This document shows positions 46,825 to 56,429 of a DNA stretch of 64,000 nt, in pieces. The stretch is from ENR-C587 sp942493235 (GTDB taxonomy: Bacteria; Bacteroidota; Ignavibacteria; Kapaibacteriales; UBA2268), in assembly GCA_942493235.1 (NCBI GenBank), contig OW818676.1:1674001-1738000 (forward strand), given 5' to 3'. Within the stretch, counting starts at the first letter, position 1, and every line of letters starts with the position of its first letter. The notes under the pieces are model-generated. The model made no database searches. It was not told the DNA's origin and saw nothing but the letters and a program-made list of their open reading frames with translations. Made by a program: the position numbers and the translations under genes.

Positions 46825-47506
46825 AATATCTTTCAATAATTCAATAATTTAATTAAGTCTTATCAATGTTTTTCTATTTTTTCACGATTAAGTTTAATAA
46901 TTATTTCTATAAATAACTAAAAATAAACAATAATCGGAATTCAAAAATACAATTTTTCCAATTAGTGTGAAATTAATATTCATTTAGAGAGTGAATATTT
47001 ATAGGCTCGGAGACCGGGAAGTTATAAAGTTATAAAGTTCATAAAGTTGAAAGTAGGAATTGGGAAATAGGAATTAGGAAGTAGGAAGTGGGAAGTTTAG
47101 TTTGAAAAAGTTTCTTTCTTCCAACATCGTTAGATGTTGAATATTGGTAGAAGAAAAGTTGACACTCCATTTCGTCTCCGCACTATGCTCTGCGTAGTGC
47201 GGTGGGAGGCTGAAAATCTTTCAACCTCACCCAAACCCTCTCCGAAGGAGAGGGCTTTAAGATTATATATTGAAGATATGGGTAACACTTTATAGGCTAA
47301 TCTTCAAATTCCCCTCCAAAAGGAGGGGTAACATCGCGTAGCGATGACGGGGTGGGTACTTTCTTCGGGGTTCGGGGTTCGGGGTTCGAGGTTTGGGAAA
47401 TGGGAATTAGGAAATAGGAATTTGTTTTTTTCTTCCAACAGCGTTAGCTGTTGAATATTGGTAGAAAAGCTATGTAGCAACTATTCTTCAAATTCCCCTC
47501 CAAAAG
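46825..47506. repeat. Composite repeat field left of the IS
   Basis: AT-rich to about 46990, then heptamers (47051-47098), hairpin CAACATC-GTTA-GATGTTG (47122-47139), reversed CCGCACTATGCTCTGCGTAG unit (near 47178), CCCTCTCCGAAGGAGAGGG hairpin (about 47238-47255), TCCCCTCCAAAAGGAGGGG (about 47311-47329), TCGGGGT repeats (47365-47392) and CAACAGC-GTTA-GCTGTTG (47436-47453). It is largely the reverse complement in order of 11957-12640. Confidence 0.75.
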
Positions 47507-47613
47507 GTAATGGCACTAAGATAGTAAATATACTCAATCATTTGTACTTTTTATATGCCCCTGCTTTCGTTTTCCTTGTGAAATGTCTATTTGGTCTATA
47601 CGGAATATTAGAT

Positions 47614-48099
47614 TTACTTATATTCTGTTTCATTTTTACTATCATTTCTTTTTCTACCAGGCGACCAGTGAGAATAGACTCTACCAAGTTTGTCAGTAAG
47701 TAGATTCGTAGTATCTTCATAGAAATACCCAATGATATTTTCGAAGGGGGGGGAATCCGCTGTAGTAGCGGATTTTGACATTATTTCTCTTATATAATTA
47801 TATGCTATCAAAGCTACCATTACCTCCTTGACCGCCATCTCCGGTGTCTTTGCCCTGACTATATTTATATTCATTATTGTCTTGATTTCTCTTATTGTTA
47901 TTTCAATATCCCAGCGTGTAAAATATTTTAATATTATTAAATCTTTTGGTATGTTTTTATCTAATATTGTAGTAAATAAAACTAACTTTCTACCCTCTAC
48001 ATTCACGTCTTCAAACTCTATTCTACGCAATAATATTGCCTGATCTTCTATATTTAGCTTTTGCATTATTTTCGATTTTTTTCTCTGCCGATAGTTCAA
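47614..48099 (-). pseudogene. IS4-type transposase, C-terminal frame
   Basis: 161-codon frame continuing the transposase: ILKYFTRWDIEITIREIKTI carries the IS4 Y/R-x3-E-x6-K region with the catalytic Glu. Frame is shifted relative to 48023-48937 at a run of seven A (minus strand, around 48075-48081). Removing one A rejoins the two frames. Confidence 0.75.
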
Positions 48100-48937
48100 C
48101 TATCTCGTCATTGGGGGCTATAGTGTTTATTACTTTATAATTCCGTTTACGTTTTCCCGGTACTATTATATCTATCGATTTATTAATTAATTGAATAAAT
48201 ATTGCGTTACAATTATATAGATCATCGGCTAATAATAGGCTCCCACTTGGAATATTCTCTATTAAGCTACTTAAAAGCTCAAGCTCACTTTTAGAATCTG
48301 AATCTAATACAAAATCAGCTATTTTGCCACTTCCTTGATGTACTATTGCACTTAATAAACCACGAGGATAGCCATTGGATTCTTTTATTTCATATTTCTT
48401 TACTATTTCTTTAGTATCTTGCATTTGTAGATAAGTACCATCTGTGATATACACTTCTCTGCCATGAAATTTGAGATGCTGAGTAGGTGAATTTACTTTT
48501 ACTGATTCATTATATACTTCTCGTATTATTCTTTCTTCTATCCTGTTTCGTGCTTGTGCAAATGCCGATGTACTTGTAGATATAGACTGCTTCTTGCTCT
48601 TTTGTATTTTTAATTCGTGAGAGCTTGGCCTTCCTCTTCGTTTTTCTCTTACTTTCTTTTTGTTTTCTTCTTCTATTTGTTCTATATTGGTTTTTATTTC
48701 TTCGTGGCTCTTATTATATATAAATAACGCATTCTTCAGACTCTTGTCTCCGCTTAGATTTGCTTTTATCAATGTCAGCAATGTTATTGATGCAGGAAAT
48801 ACTCTATTGCGACTTGTCTTTTCTGTTAATTGCTCTACTAATTCAAAAGGATATTCCTCATTTAATACTGATGACAAATCTGTTTTTAATGCCTCGTGTA
48901 TCAAGTGGCTTTTTTGAAGTGATTCATTTAGTTCCAT
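48023..48937 (-). pseudogene. IS4-type transposase, N-terminal frame
   Basis: 304-codon frame with the first two catalytic Asp (VYITDGTYLQM and LLADDLYN), an N-terminal helical domain and a basic linker (KRRGRPSSHELK). Translation leaves frame after VELSAEKK at the A7 tract and ends about 17 codons later. Either a disabled transposase, a sequence error, or expression by slippage on A7. Confidence 0.75.
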
Positions 48938-49023
48938 TTTATATTCCTGTTATATTTAAAAACAAATACATACAAATATAACAAATATTTTTGATATTAT
49001 AAATTTTATCTTAGTGTCATTAC

Positions 49024-49190
49024 TCCAAAAGGAGGGGTGGCATCGCGAAGCGATGACGGGGTGGTTCCCTTCTTAGGAATTAGGAATTAGGAATTAGGAA
49101 TTGGGAATTGGGAATTGGGAATTGTGGATATGGGATAGGGGATAGGGTTTATAACCTTATACTCCCCACCAGTCCCCATCCCCAATCACT
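49024..49190. repeat. Repeat field right of the IS with heptamer array
   Basis: TSD, then GGAGGGGTGGCATCGCGAAG unit, then 49074-49123 an array of GGAATTA (x4) grading into GGAATTG (x4), then GGGATAG repeats. Confidence 0.85.
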
Positions 49191-49195
49191 AAGCC

Positions 49196-50326
49196 CTAAT
49201 TTGTCTTCTTATAATTTAATACTGCTAAAGTATTGATTACTATGGCATAAGCAGAGATAATCAATAACTGATTTGAAATATCGCTAAAGCCGGAACCCTT
49301 TAGCATCACCATACGAATTACTTCTATGAAATATCGAATCGGATTTATATATGTGAAATATTGAGTCCACATCGGCATATTTTCAATTGCGGTAAACAGC
49401 CCGCTTAGCAATATGAATATCATAATAAAAAACCAAGTGATAAACATAGCTTGTTGCTGGGTGCTGGTAATTGTTGATATTAATAGCCCAATTCCCAAAA
49501 CCGCAATTAGATAAATCGATGCAAAAGAAAATAGAACAACAAAGCTTCCTACAAACGGCACTCCATAAAGGATATAGCCGAGAGCTAATCCGAAAGCCAA
49601 TTCGCAAAGCCCGATTACCCAAAATGGAATAAGTTTACCCATCAGGAATTCATACTTTTTGATTGGGGTAACGTTTATCTGCTCCATTGTGCCGATTTCT
49701 TTTTCTTTTACTATATTTAACGAAGATAGAAAACCACCGATTAATGTTACCAATAATGCCAATAATCCCGGCACCATAAAATGCTTAAAATTTAATTCCG
49801 GATTATACCAATATGACTCTCGTATATTAATATTTTTAAGCTTACCGGCAGCTAAATAGGCATTCGTTTTCACACCATATAAATTCATTATGTCTGTATT
49901 AAATGCTGTGAGAATTGCCGCTGAATAAGAGACCGCCAACGAAGCCTTTGTGCCGTCAATCGCATTTATAGTCAATTGGACTTTATCCATATTCTCTCTT
50001 ATTAATGTGCTCTCGAAATTTTGAGGTATCTCGATGTATAAATCGCTTTTGCCGGCGAGCAATGACTTTTCGGCAGATTTATAATTAAATTCATAGCCAC
50101 TGATTTTGAAATATCCTGATTCTTTGAATTTATCAAGTAATAGCCGGCTTGTAGTTGATTGGTCTTTATCAATAAAGAAAATATTCAAGTTCTTAATCTC
50201 GAAAGTAGCAGCAGATGCAAGTATGATTAATTGAATAATAGGCATAAATAGCATCATTGGGAGCATAGCCTTATCTCTGAATATCTGCCTGAATTCCTTG
50301 CGTAATATAATTGGTATATTTCTCAT
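49196..50326 (-). CDS. ABC-2 type efflux permease (second)
   Basis: 376 residues: N-terminal helix (LPMMLFMPIIQLIILASAAT), large periplasmic loop, then five helices with the ABC2 motif KEKEIGTMEQINVTPI and FTAIENMPMWTQYFTYINP. Similar to YbhR/YhhJ permeases. Last gene of the efflux operon, overlapping the preceding permease by 4 bp. Confidence 0.92.
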   Translation of the reverse strand: MRNIPIILRKEFRQIFRDKAMLPMMLFMPIIQLIILASAATFEIKNLNIFFIDKDQSTTSRLLLDKFKESGYFKISGYEFNYKSAEKSLLAGKSDLYIEIPQNFESTLIRENMDKVQLTINAIDGTKASLAVSYSAAILTAFNTDIMNLYGVKTNAYLAAGKLKNINIRESYWYNPELNFKHFMVPGLLALLVTLIGGFLSSLNIVKEKEIGTMEQINVTPIKKYEFLMGKLIPFWVIGLCELAFGLALGYILYGVPFVGSFVVLFSFASIYLIAVLGIGLLISTITSTQQQAMFITWFFIMIFILLSGLFTAIENMPMWTQYFTYINPIRYFIEVIRMVMLKGSGFSDISNQLLIISAYAIVINTLAVLNYKKTN

Positions 50327-51441
50327 GATTGCAGCCTTATTTTAAAGTTCTTAATACTTAATAATACAAAGACAGTGGCAAATCCGATTAAAATAAGAGT
50401 TTCTTTCCATAAATATTCCAGACCGATTCCTTTTAGCATTATTCCACGTATAATTATCATAAACCAGCGTGCAGGATTGATAATTGTAAGATATTGAAGC
50501 CAAGTAGGCATATTCTCGATAGGATAGACGAAGCCTGATAATAAAATAGTCGGTAGCATAAATCCCACAAGAGAAATCATTAGTGCTGTCTGCTGGCTGT
50601 TAGTCTTTGTCGAAACGAAAATGCCGAGCGATAATGCAATAAATATAAACAGTGCGATTTCAGCAAAAAATAGAATCGAACTGCCGGCTATCGGTACTCC
50701 AAATACCAAATTCCCAATTAAAACAATTATTACCGCATCGGTAAATGATAATAACAGATATGGAATTACTTTTGAGATGATGATTAGTGCCGGATTCATC
50801 GGTGAAGCTAATAGTAGCTCCATCGAACCTGTTTCTTTCTCTTTGGTAATTGAAATCGAAGTCATCATCGCCGAGACTAACATCAAAATTATACAAATAG
50901 TACCGGGTACAAATAGAAAAACGCCTTTCAATTCAGGATTGAACCTGACTCGAAGTTCGGACTGTACATTCATAGCATTAGTATTGATTAATATTTCTTT
51001 GTTAAGCTCTCGGTTATAGTCATATATAATTGAAGACACATAGTGAATCAGCGTATTGGCAGTATTCGGTTCGGATGCATCGGCAAGTAATTGAACCGAA
51101 GCTTTTGTTTCGGTTTGAAGTTTATTAGCAAAATCCTCCTCAAATACTATTACTAATTTAACCTTCCCCTTTTTAAAAGTATTTTCTATTTGGCTGAATG
51201 TACTCAAATATGAATCTATCTGGAAATAGCCAGAGCTTAATAATTTATTTACAATTTTCTGAGTATGATTATCTTTGGATAAATCCAATACTGCTATGTT
51301 TGCATTATTAATTTCATTTGTAATTCCAAATCCGAAAATCAGGATTTGAGCTATTGGCATTCCGAATAGTATCAATAATGTCTTTCTATCGCGGAATATA
51401 TGCTTGAATTCTTTTTTTATAAATCCCCAAAATGCTCCCAT
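50323..51441 (-). CDS. ABC-2 type efflux permease (first)
   Basis: 372 residues, same topology as its neighbour: LLILFGMPIAQILIFGFGIT, KEKETGSMELLLASPM, YPIENMPTWLQYLTIINPAR. YbhS-like. Its ATG shares a base with the stop of the preceding ATPase gene (TAATG). The two permeases form the membrane heterodimer of the pump. Confidence 0.92.
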   Translation of the reverse strand: MGAFWGFIKKEFKHIFRDRKTLLILFGMPIAQILIFGFGITNEINNANIAVLDLSKDNHTQKIVNKLLSSGYFQIDSYLSTFSQIENTFKKGKVKLVIVFEEDFANKLQTETKASVQLLADASEPNTANTLIHYVSSIIYDYNRELNKEILINTNAMNVQSELRVRFNPELKGVFLFVPGTICIILMLVSAMMTSISITKEKETGSMELLLASPMNPALIIISKVIPYLLLSFTDAVIIVLIGNLVFGVPIAGSSILFFAEIALFIFIALSLGIFVSTKTNSQQTALMISLVGFMLPTILLSGFVYPIENMPTWLQYLTIINPARWFMIIIRGIMLKGIGLEYLWKETLILIGFATVFVLLSIKNFKIRLQS

Positions 51442-52175
51442 TATACAGCCCTCGCAATTTTAAGAAATACATTATCCATATCGTCAGAGTTATACATTGT
51501 TTTTAATTCAGTAGGAGTTCCTATAGCTGCTATTCTACCATCTACCATCATGGATATTCTGTTGCAATATTCGGCTTCGTCCATATAATGCGTTGTTACA
51601 AAAACGGTTACGCCAGCGTCTGCCGCTTGATAAATCAAATCCCAAAATTGACGGCGAGTAATTGGGTCAACTCCGCCGGTAGGCTCATCTAAAAATACTA
51701 TAGCAGGATTATGAATTATTGCTACCGAGAATGCTATTTTCTGTTTCCAGCCCAATGGCAGAGACTTAATCAATTCGTTTTTAACATCATCAAGCATTAG
51801 TTTTTCGATTAATGCTCCGGTTTTCTCTTTAACTTGCTTTTTATTGAGTCCGTAAATACCGCCGAAAAATTGAATATTCTCTATTAATGTCAAATCTTCA
51901 TATAATGAAAATTTCTGACTCATATATCCTATATTCGATTTTATTTTCTCGGTTTCTTTATATACATCATAACCGGCAATTAAGGCAGAACCCGATGTAG
52001 GCTTAGACAGCCCGCATAAGATTCTCATAGCAGTAGTCTTGCCTGCACCGTTTGCACCGAGAAATCCGAATATCTCACCCTTATTTACTTCAAAGCTTAT
52101 GCTATCGACAGCGGTGAAATTACCGAAGCGTTTTGTTAAATTATTTACTGTAATTGCTTTGTCGAAATTGTTCAT
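51441..52175 (-). CDS. ABC transporter ATPase (second)
   Basis: 244 residues from ATG 52175, which overlaps the preceding stop as ATGA. Walker A GANGAGKTT, signature region SLPLGWKQKIAFSVAI (degenerate: LPLGW instead of LSGGQ), Walker B IVFLDEPTGGVD, H-loop TTHYMDEAEYC. CcmA/YbhF-type. LSGGQ degeneration at this position is common in the C-terminal half of YbhF, suggesting the two ATPases are a split YbhF equivalent. Confidence 0.92.
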   Translation of the reverse strand: MNNFDKAITVNNLTKRFGNFTAVDSISFEVNKGEIFGFLGANGAGKTTAMRILCGLSKPTSGSALIAGYDVYKETEKIKSNIGYMSQKFSLYEDLTLIENIQFFGGIYGLNKKQVKEKTGALIEKLMLDDVKNELIKSLPLGWKQKIAFSVAIIHNPAIVFLDEPTGGVDPITRRQFWDLIYQAADAGVTVFVTTHYMDEAEYCNRISMMVDGRIAAIGTPTELKTMYNSDDMDNVFLKIARAV

Positions 52176-53092
52176 TTTTTCACCATCATTTCCATAAAAC
52201 AATCTTCAATTGTCGGATTAATCGAGCTGATGACAAAGTTATTCAATCCTTTTTTCATTAGGTAATTATTCAATTCATCTGTCTCGAAATCTATTCTTTT
52301 ATCAGTATAATGAACTTTATCACCGAAAGTATGAACCGAATTTGAATACTCATATTCTTTCAATATTTTTAGTAATTTATACATTTGCTCGCTTTTGATT
52401 GAAAATAATTTATGCGAAAATCCATTTTCTATTTCTACGGGAGTCTCTACAGATAGTATTTTGCCGGACTGAATTAATGCAATTCTATCGCATTTACGGG
52501 CTTCATCCATATACGGAGTAGATACAAAAATAGTAATGCCGTAGTTTTTAAGGTTAGCTAACATATCCCAGAATTCCTTTCTCGAGACGGGGTCAACTCC
52601 GGTCGTCGGTTCATCTAAAAATAATACCTCCGGCTTGTGAATTAGTGCCGCAGATAGAGCAAGTTTCTGCTTCATACCACCGGATAATTGTCCGGCAAGC
52701 CTGTTTTTAAATGGTTCGATTTGTGAATATATTGGCTTGACCAAGTCATAATTTTCAGCAATAGTTGTTTTGAAAATTGAAGCGAATAGCTCCATATTTT
52801 CAAGTACTGTCAAGTCTTGATATAGTGCAAATTTACCTGGCATATAACCGATGATTTTCCTGATTTGTTTATAATCTTTGACTGTGTCGTAGCCCATTAC
52901 TTGAGCTTTTCCCGAATCAGGAATTATCAATGAAGTCAATATTCTGATTAATGAAGTTTTTCCTGCACCGTCCGCTCCGATTAGTCCGAATATTTCTCCT
53001 TTATTTACTCTTATTGTTATTCTGTCTAAAGCAGTAACTTTATCATAAGTCTTTTTTATATTTTCAGTAATAATAGCAGTTTCAGTTTCCAT
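52172..53092 (-). CDS. ABC transporter ATPase (first)
   Basis: 306 residues from ATG 53092 (a TTG at 53113 is less likely). Walker A GADGAGKTS, canonical signature LSGGMKQKLA, Walker B VLFLDEPTTGVD, then STPYMDEARKC, where the usual H-loop His is replaced (TPYM). Corresponds to the N-terminal half of YbhF. With the next ATPase it would make a heterodimer in which the sites are not equivalent. Confidence 0.92.
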   Translation of the reverse strand: METETAIITENIKKTYDKVTALDRITIRVNKGEIFGLIGADGAGKTSLIRILTSLIIPDSGKAQVMGYDTVKDYKQIRKIIGYMPGKFALYQDLTVLENMELFASIFKTTIAENYDLVKPIYSQIEPFKNRLAGQLSGGMKQKLALSAALIHKPEVLFLDEPTTGVDPVSRKEFWDMLANLKNYGITIFVSTPYMDEARKCDRIALIQSGKILSVETPVEIENGFSHKLFSIKSEQMYKLLKILKEYEYSNSVHTFGDKVHYTDKRIDFETDELNNYLMKKGLNNFVISSINPTIEDCFMEMMVKK

Positions 53093-53201
53093 TATTTTCC
53101 CATTATTTTTCAATAGTATATGTCAATTATCATAAATTATAATTATAATTTATATTCCCTTTCTCGACCAATTTATTGGGGAGGGTTTTAAATATTAATT
53201 A

Positions 53202-54158
53202 TCAAAACTTCACTTCTGCCGGCATTCCGATTTTTAACTCACCGTTATTCTTAACTCTAATTTTAATAGCATATACTAAATTAACTCTTACATCTTTAGT
53301 CTGAATAATTTTAGGAGTGAATTCGGCTTTGTCGGCTATCCAATATACTTGCCCGGTTAATTCAGCAGTCTGACCATTTTCCTTATCGATAATAATTTTT
53401 ACTTTTTGCTCTAATTTGCATGAACTTAATTGGGCTCCGCTAATATAGGCTCGGAGAATCATCTCCTCTAAATTGGCAATTTTAAATAATGGCTTGCCGA
53501 CACTTGCAAATTCACCTGCTTTAATGTATTTACTCAATACAGTTCCGCTGATAGGAGAGATAATGTATGACTTATTGATTTGATCTTGTAGCTGCTTGAT
53601 TTGCATTGTAAGCGGATTCTGCTCGCTTAATAGCCCACGATTACCGGACAGCATACTTGTTCTCGTTGCAATTATTTGCTTTTCTACTACATCTAATTCT
53701 CCGTTTATATCATCTAATTGCTTTTTAGTTGCTGCTGAGTCTTTATATAGATTTTCAATTCTATTTTTCTCTCTCAAAATATTTGCTTTCTTTTTGTCAT
53801 ATACATCTAATTGAGAGTTAATATCTTGAGTCTTGCTTGATAGGGCTGTTATAGACTCAGATAATTGTAATTTCTTTAATAATAGCTGAGTAGTGTCTAT
53901 TGTGCATAGCAAATCATTTACTTTAATATTCGTACCTTCGTCAATATTTAAAGTCAGGACTTTGCCATTAGTTTCAGAAGAGATAATAATCTCGTCAGCT
54001 TCAAAATTACCGAATGCATCGCTCTTATTGCTATCATCTGAGCAAGAGATTAGAATCATAGCGGAAAATGCAAATGCCACTATCATCAGATACTTAAATC
54101 CGTTTTTTATTACGATTTTAAATGTCAATTTCAGAATATTTTTTAAAATGGTTTTCAT
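53202..54158 (-). CDS. HlyD-family periplasmic adaptor, probable lipoprotein
   Basis: 318 residues. Signal with lipobox ILISC (Cys about 39), biotinyl-lipoyl half (ISSETNGKVLTLNIDEGTNI), coiled-coil hairpin (about 90-190), second lipoyl half (SYIISPISGTVLSKYIKAGE) and beta-barrel. YbhG/YhiI-like. Links the inner-membrane ABC-2 pump to the TolC-like protein encoded just upstream. Confidence 0.9.
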   Translation of the reverse strand: MKTILKNILKLTFKIVIKNGFKYLMIVAFAFSAMILISCSDDSNKSDAFGNFEADEIIISSETNGKVLTLNIDEGTNIKVNDLLCTIDTTQLLLKKLQLSESITALSSKTQDINSQLDVYDKKKANILREKNRIENLYKDSAATKKQLDDINGELDVVEKQIIATRTSMLSGNRGLLSEQNPLTMQIKQLQDQINKSYIISPISGTVLSKYIKAGEFASVGKPLFKIANLEEMILRAYISGAQLSSCKLEQKVKIIIDKENGQTAELTGQVYWIADKAEFTPKIIQTKDVRVNLVYAIKIRVKNNGELKIGMPAEVKF

Positions 54159-54213
54159 AACTAAATCCTTTATATCTTTATATAATTTAAAAATCTTTAT
54201 ACTATTAGTTCAA

Positions 54214-55530
54214 TTAATAATTTCCGGTTTTATTTAATAAATTTGCCTTTGCTGACAGCAATTGAATACTATGAATGCTAAAGTTAATTTGTGCATTAGT
54301 TAGATTGTTTACTTCAGTTAAATAATCAGTTATAGTTAATGCACCGTTTTGAAATTGTACGAAATTATTATCTGTAATATTTGCCTGTAATTTCAAAATA
54401 TCATTATCTTTACTGATTACTTTTTGGAATTTTTCAATATCATTTCTATCGCGAGCAAGTGATGATTCTAAATTTTTTGTAAAGTTATTTTGCTCGGTTT
54501 TGATAATTTCTTTATTTACCTGCATAGCCTCTCTTGAGCGAGAATTATTTGACCAGTCCCATACAGTCCAAGAGAATTTAATTCCGAGATTGTAGAAGAA
54601 CTGCGTTTCATTTGTCATCGCATTAAACGGATTCGGATTGCCGACACCACCACGAAAGAATGCAGAAATATTAGGCAATATTTGAGAATATAATTCATCT
54701 TTTTTTGATTCGAATAATTGGCTTCTGCTGTCGAATAATTTAAATTCTGCCCTGTTATAATGTTCATTTTCGTAAGAAGTAAATTTGCTGTATAGTTCTG
54801 AAATATCAACGGGTTTACTTAATTCAGTGTTTATAATTCCATCATCTTCAATCAGAATGGCAAGCATTTTAAGCAGAGTGTTTTTATCTGCTTCGGTTTG
54901 AATTATTTTTTGCTCCGTCTTTAGTATCTCAATATTGATGCTTTCGAGTGAAGTTTTGAGCACTACCCCGTTAGTTAGCATTGATTGGATTTGCTTTTGT
55001 TTGTTTTTAAGATTATCAATTACATTATAATAAATTTTAATATTTTCCTGAAAAGCTAATACATTGAAATATAGTTCATTAACGTTATCCTTAATTTTTT
55101 GATTATTGATATCGATAGTAGAAGTATTTATTGAATTTTCAATATCTTTACTCTTAGCCGCTGAATTAATATAGCCACCCTCATATATCGTTTGGTATAA
55201 GCTCAGAGTTGCCTGATACTGGGCTTTTGATGCTCCCTCCGGCAGAGAAAAGCCGGGAATCGGCAAATTAATGTCAAACTTAAATACATCGCTCTGGTAT
55301 GTAGTCTGAGCCTCAATTTTTAATTGGGGCAGGTACATATTGTCGAGATTAGTCTTTTCCTTTTCGGTGAGCATGTCATAATACTGCTTGCTCTTGCTAT
55401 ACTCGCTTTTCTCAGTGGCAAGCTTTCGACAAGTCTTTAAATCATAGCTGTTTGCCGATACTTCATTTAGTATTATAAACCAAATAAATGGCAAAAATAA
55501 AAGGCTTTTGATAGGAATTCTAATTTTCAT
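54214..55530 (-). CDS. TolC-family outer-membrane efflux protein
   Basis: 438 residues with signal peptide and two long helical repeats; TolC-like features include the N-terminal strand/coil YLPQLKIEAQTTYQ, the GYINSAAKSKDIENS helix and FSWTVWDWSNNSRSREAM in the second repeat. First structural gene after tetR. Confidence 0.88.
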   Translation of the reverse strand: MKIRIPIKSLLFLPFIWFIILNEVSANSYDLKTCRKLATEKSEYSKSKQYYDMLTEKEKTNLDNMYLPQLKIEAQTTYQSDVFKFDINLPIPGFSLPEGASKAQYQATLSLYQTIYEGGYINSAAKSKDIENSINTSTIDINNQKIKDNVNELYFNVLAFQENIKIYYNVIDNLKNKQKQIQSMLTNGVVLKTSLESINIEILKTEQKIIQTEADKNTLLKMLAILIEDDGIINTELSKPVDISELYSKFTSYENEHYNRAEFKLFDSRSQLFESKKDELYSQILPNISAFFRGGVGNPNPFNAMTNETQFFYNLGIKFSWTVWDWSNNSRSREAMQVNKEIIKTEQNNFTKNLESSLARDRNDIEKFQKVISKDNDILKLQANITDNNFVQFQNGALTITDYLTEVNNLTNAQINFSIHSIQLLSAKANLLNKTGNY

Positions 55531-55605
55531 TTTTACTTCCTCAGATAAAGATGTTATATATAATTATTAATTTCAAAATTCAACTTATTGATTTAATCAA
55601 AACGT

Positions 55606-55620
55606 CTAACTATTTGGTTA
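55606..55620. promoter_or_regulatory. Putative TetR operator upstream of tolC
   Basis: Core AACTATTTGGTT (55608-55619), an imperfect palindrome of half-site AACYA. It matches 11 of 12 bases with the palindrome before tetR at 56298-56309, and lies 78 bp upstream of the tolC start. Confidence 0.6.
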
Positions 55621-55670
55621 ATCAAGTATATGCAAAAAAATAGCACTTTATAAAAATGCTATTTTAAATA

Positions 55671-56279
55671 TTATAATTTAATTGCGTTTAAGATAAAATT
55701 AGTAACAACTGTTTTGCGTTCTTCAATAAATTCTTGAAATTCTTCTTCGGATTTATTCATGATAAATTTTATCAATGGTTTAGCTGCAAATGGAAAAACA
55801 ACTAATGCGAGCATATTTACAATTAATTGGTCAGCATTAATTGGGCGAATAATTCCTTTATTAACATCATCGGTAATTTGGTCTTGCAATTTCTGCAAAT
55901 TAACTTTAGACTTTACATCTGCCATAATGTCCATTATTCTTTCGGGATTATTGCTTAACTCTTGAATAATGAAGAGAGGCAGATAAGGATGTGATTTAAT
56001 AAACGTAATATATTCAAAAACAAAATTTTTAACTTTTTCTTCTAACGAGACTTCGCTACTCATTACAAAAACTATCTTCGGGAAAAGCGTATTTGCAGCA
56101 ATTTTAAAAATGTGATCAAATAATTTTTCTTTTGTTCTGAAATAGTAATGAAGCATTGCTTTGTTAATGCCGGCTACGTCAGCTATTTCCTGCATCCGAG
56201 CACCGGATAATCCTTTAGTTTGGAATATTTTCTGAGCTGCATCTATAATTCTTTGCTCTGTGTTTTTATCTTGATTCAT
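55671..56279 (-). CDS. TetR-family regulator of the efflux operon
   Basis: 202 residues from ATG 56279. N-terminal HTH: RIIDAAQKIFQTKGLSGARM, IADVAGINKAMLHYYFRTKE (about 10-50). The ligand domain (residues 60-200) is variable; MMxxLHYYF-type helix typical of AcrR-like efflux repressors. 140 bp before tolC on the same strand, with shared palindromes upstream of both, so it likely represses itself and the pump. Confidence 0.9.
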   Translation of the reverse strand: MNQDKNTEQRIIDAAQKIFQTKGLSGARMQEIADVAGINKAMLHYYFRTKEKLFDHIFKIAANTLFPKIVFVMSSEVSLEEKVKNFVFEYITFIKSHPYLPLFIIQELSNNPERIMDIMADVKSKVNLQKLQDQITDDVNKGIIRPINADQLIVNMLALVVFPFAAKPLIKFIMNKSEEEFQEFIEERKTVVTNFILNAIKL

Positions 56280-56295
56280 TAAATAACCCAATAAT

Positions 56296-56311
56296 TAAAC
56301 TATATGGTTAA
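56296..56311. promoter_or_regulatory. Putative TetR operator upstream of tetR
   Basis: Core AACTATATGGTT (56298-56309), imperfect palindrome, 19 bp before the tetR start; nearly the same as the site before tolC. Confidence 0.6.
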
Positions 56312-56429
56312 ACTTAGTAGTTCAAATTTAAGAAGAAAAATAATAAAATGCAAATAATATTTCAAATAATTGAAAAATATTATTTATTTTTGAATTATAT
56401 AAAGTTTTAGCTAAATAATTGAGGTTATA

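Larger units (their letters stand above)
47507..49023 (-). mobile_element. IS4-type insertion sequence, 1517 bp
   Basis: Terminal inverted repeats GTAATGGCACTAAGATA (47507-47523) and, reversed at 49007-49023, GTAATGACACTAAGATA. Flanked on both sides by an 8-bp target duplication TCCAAAAG (47499-47506 and 49024-49031). Inserted in a repeat unit whose uninterrupted form is seen at about 47311-47345. Carries a DDE transposase in two frames. Intact TSD means a fairly recent insertion. Confidence 0.9.
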
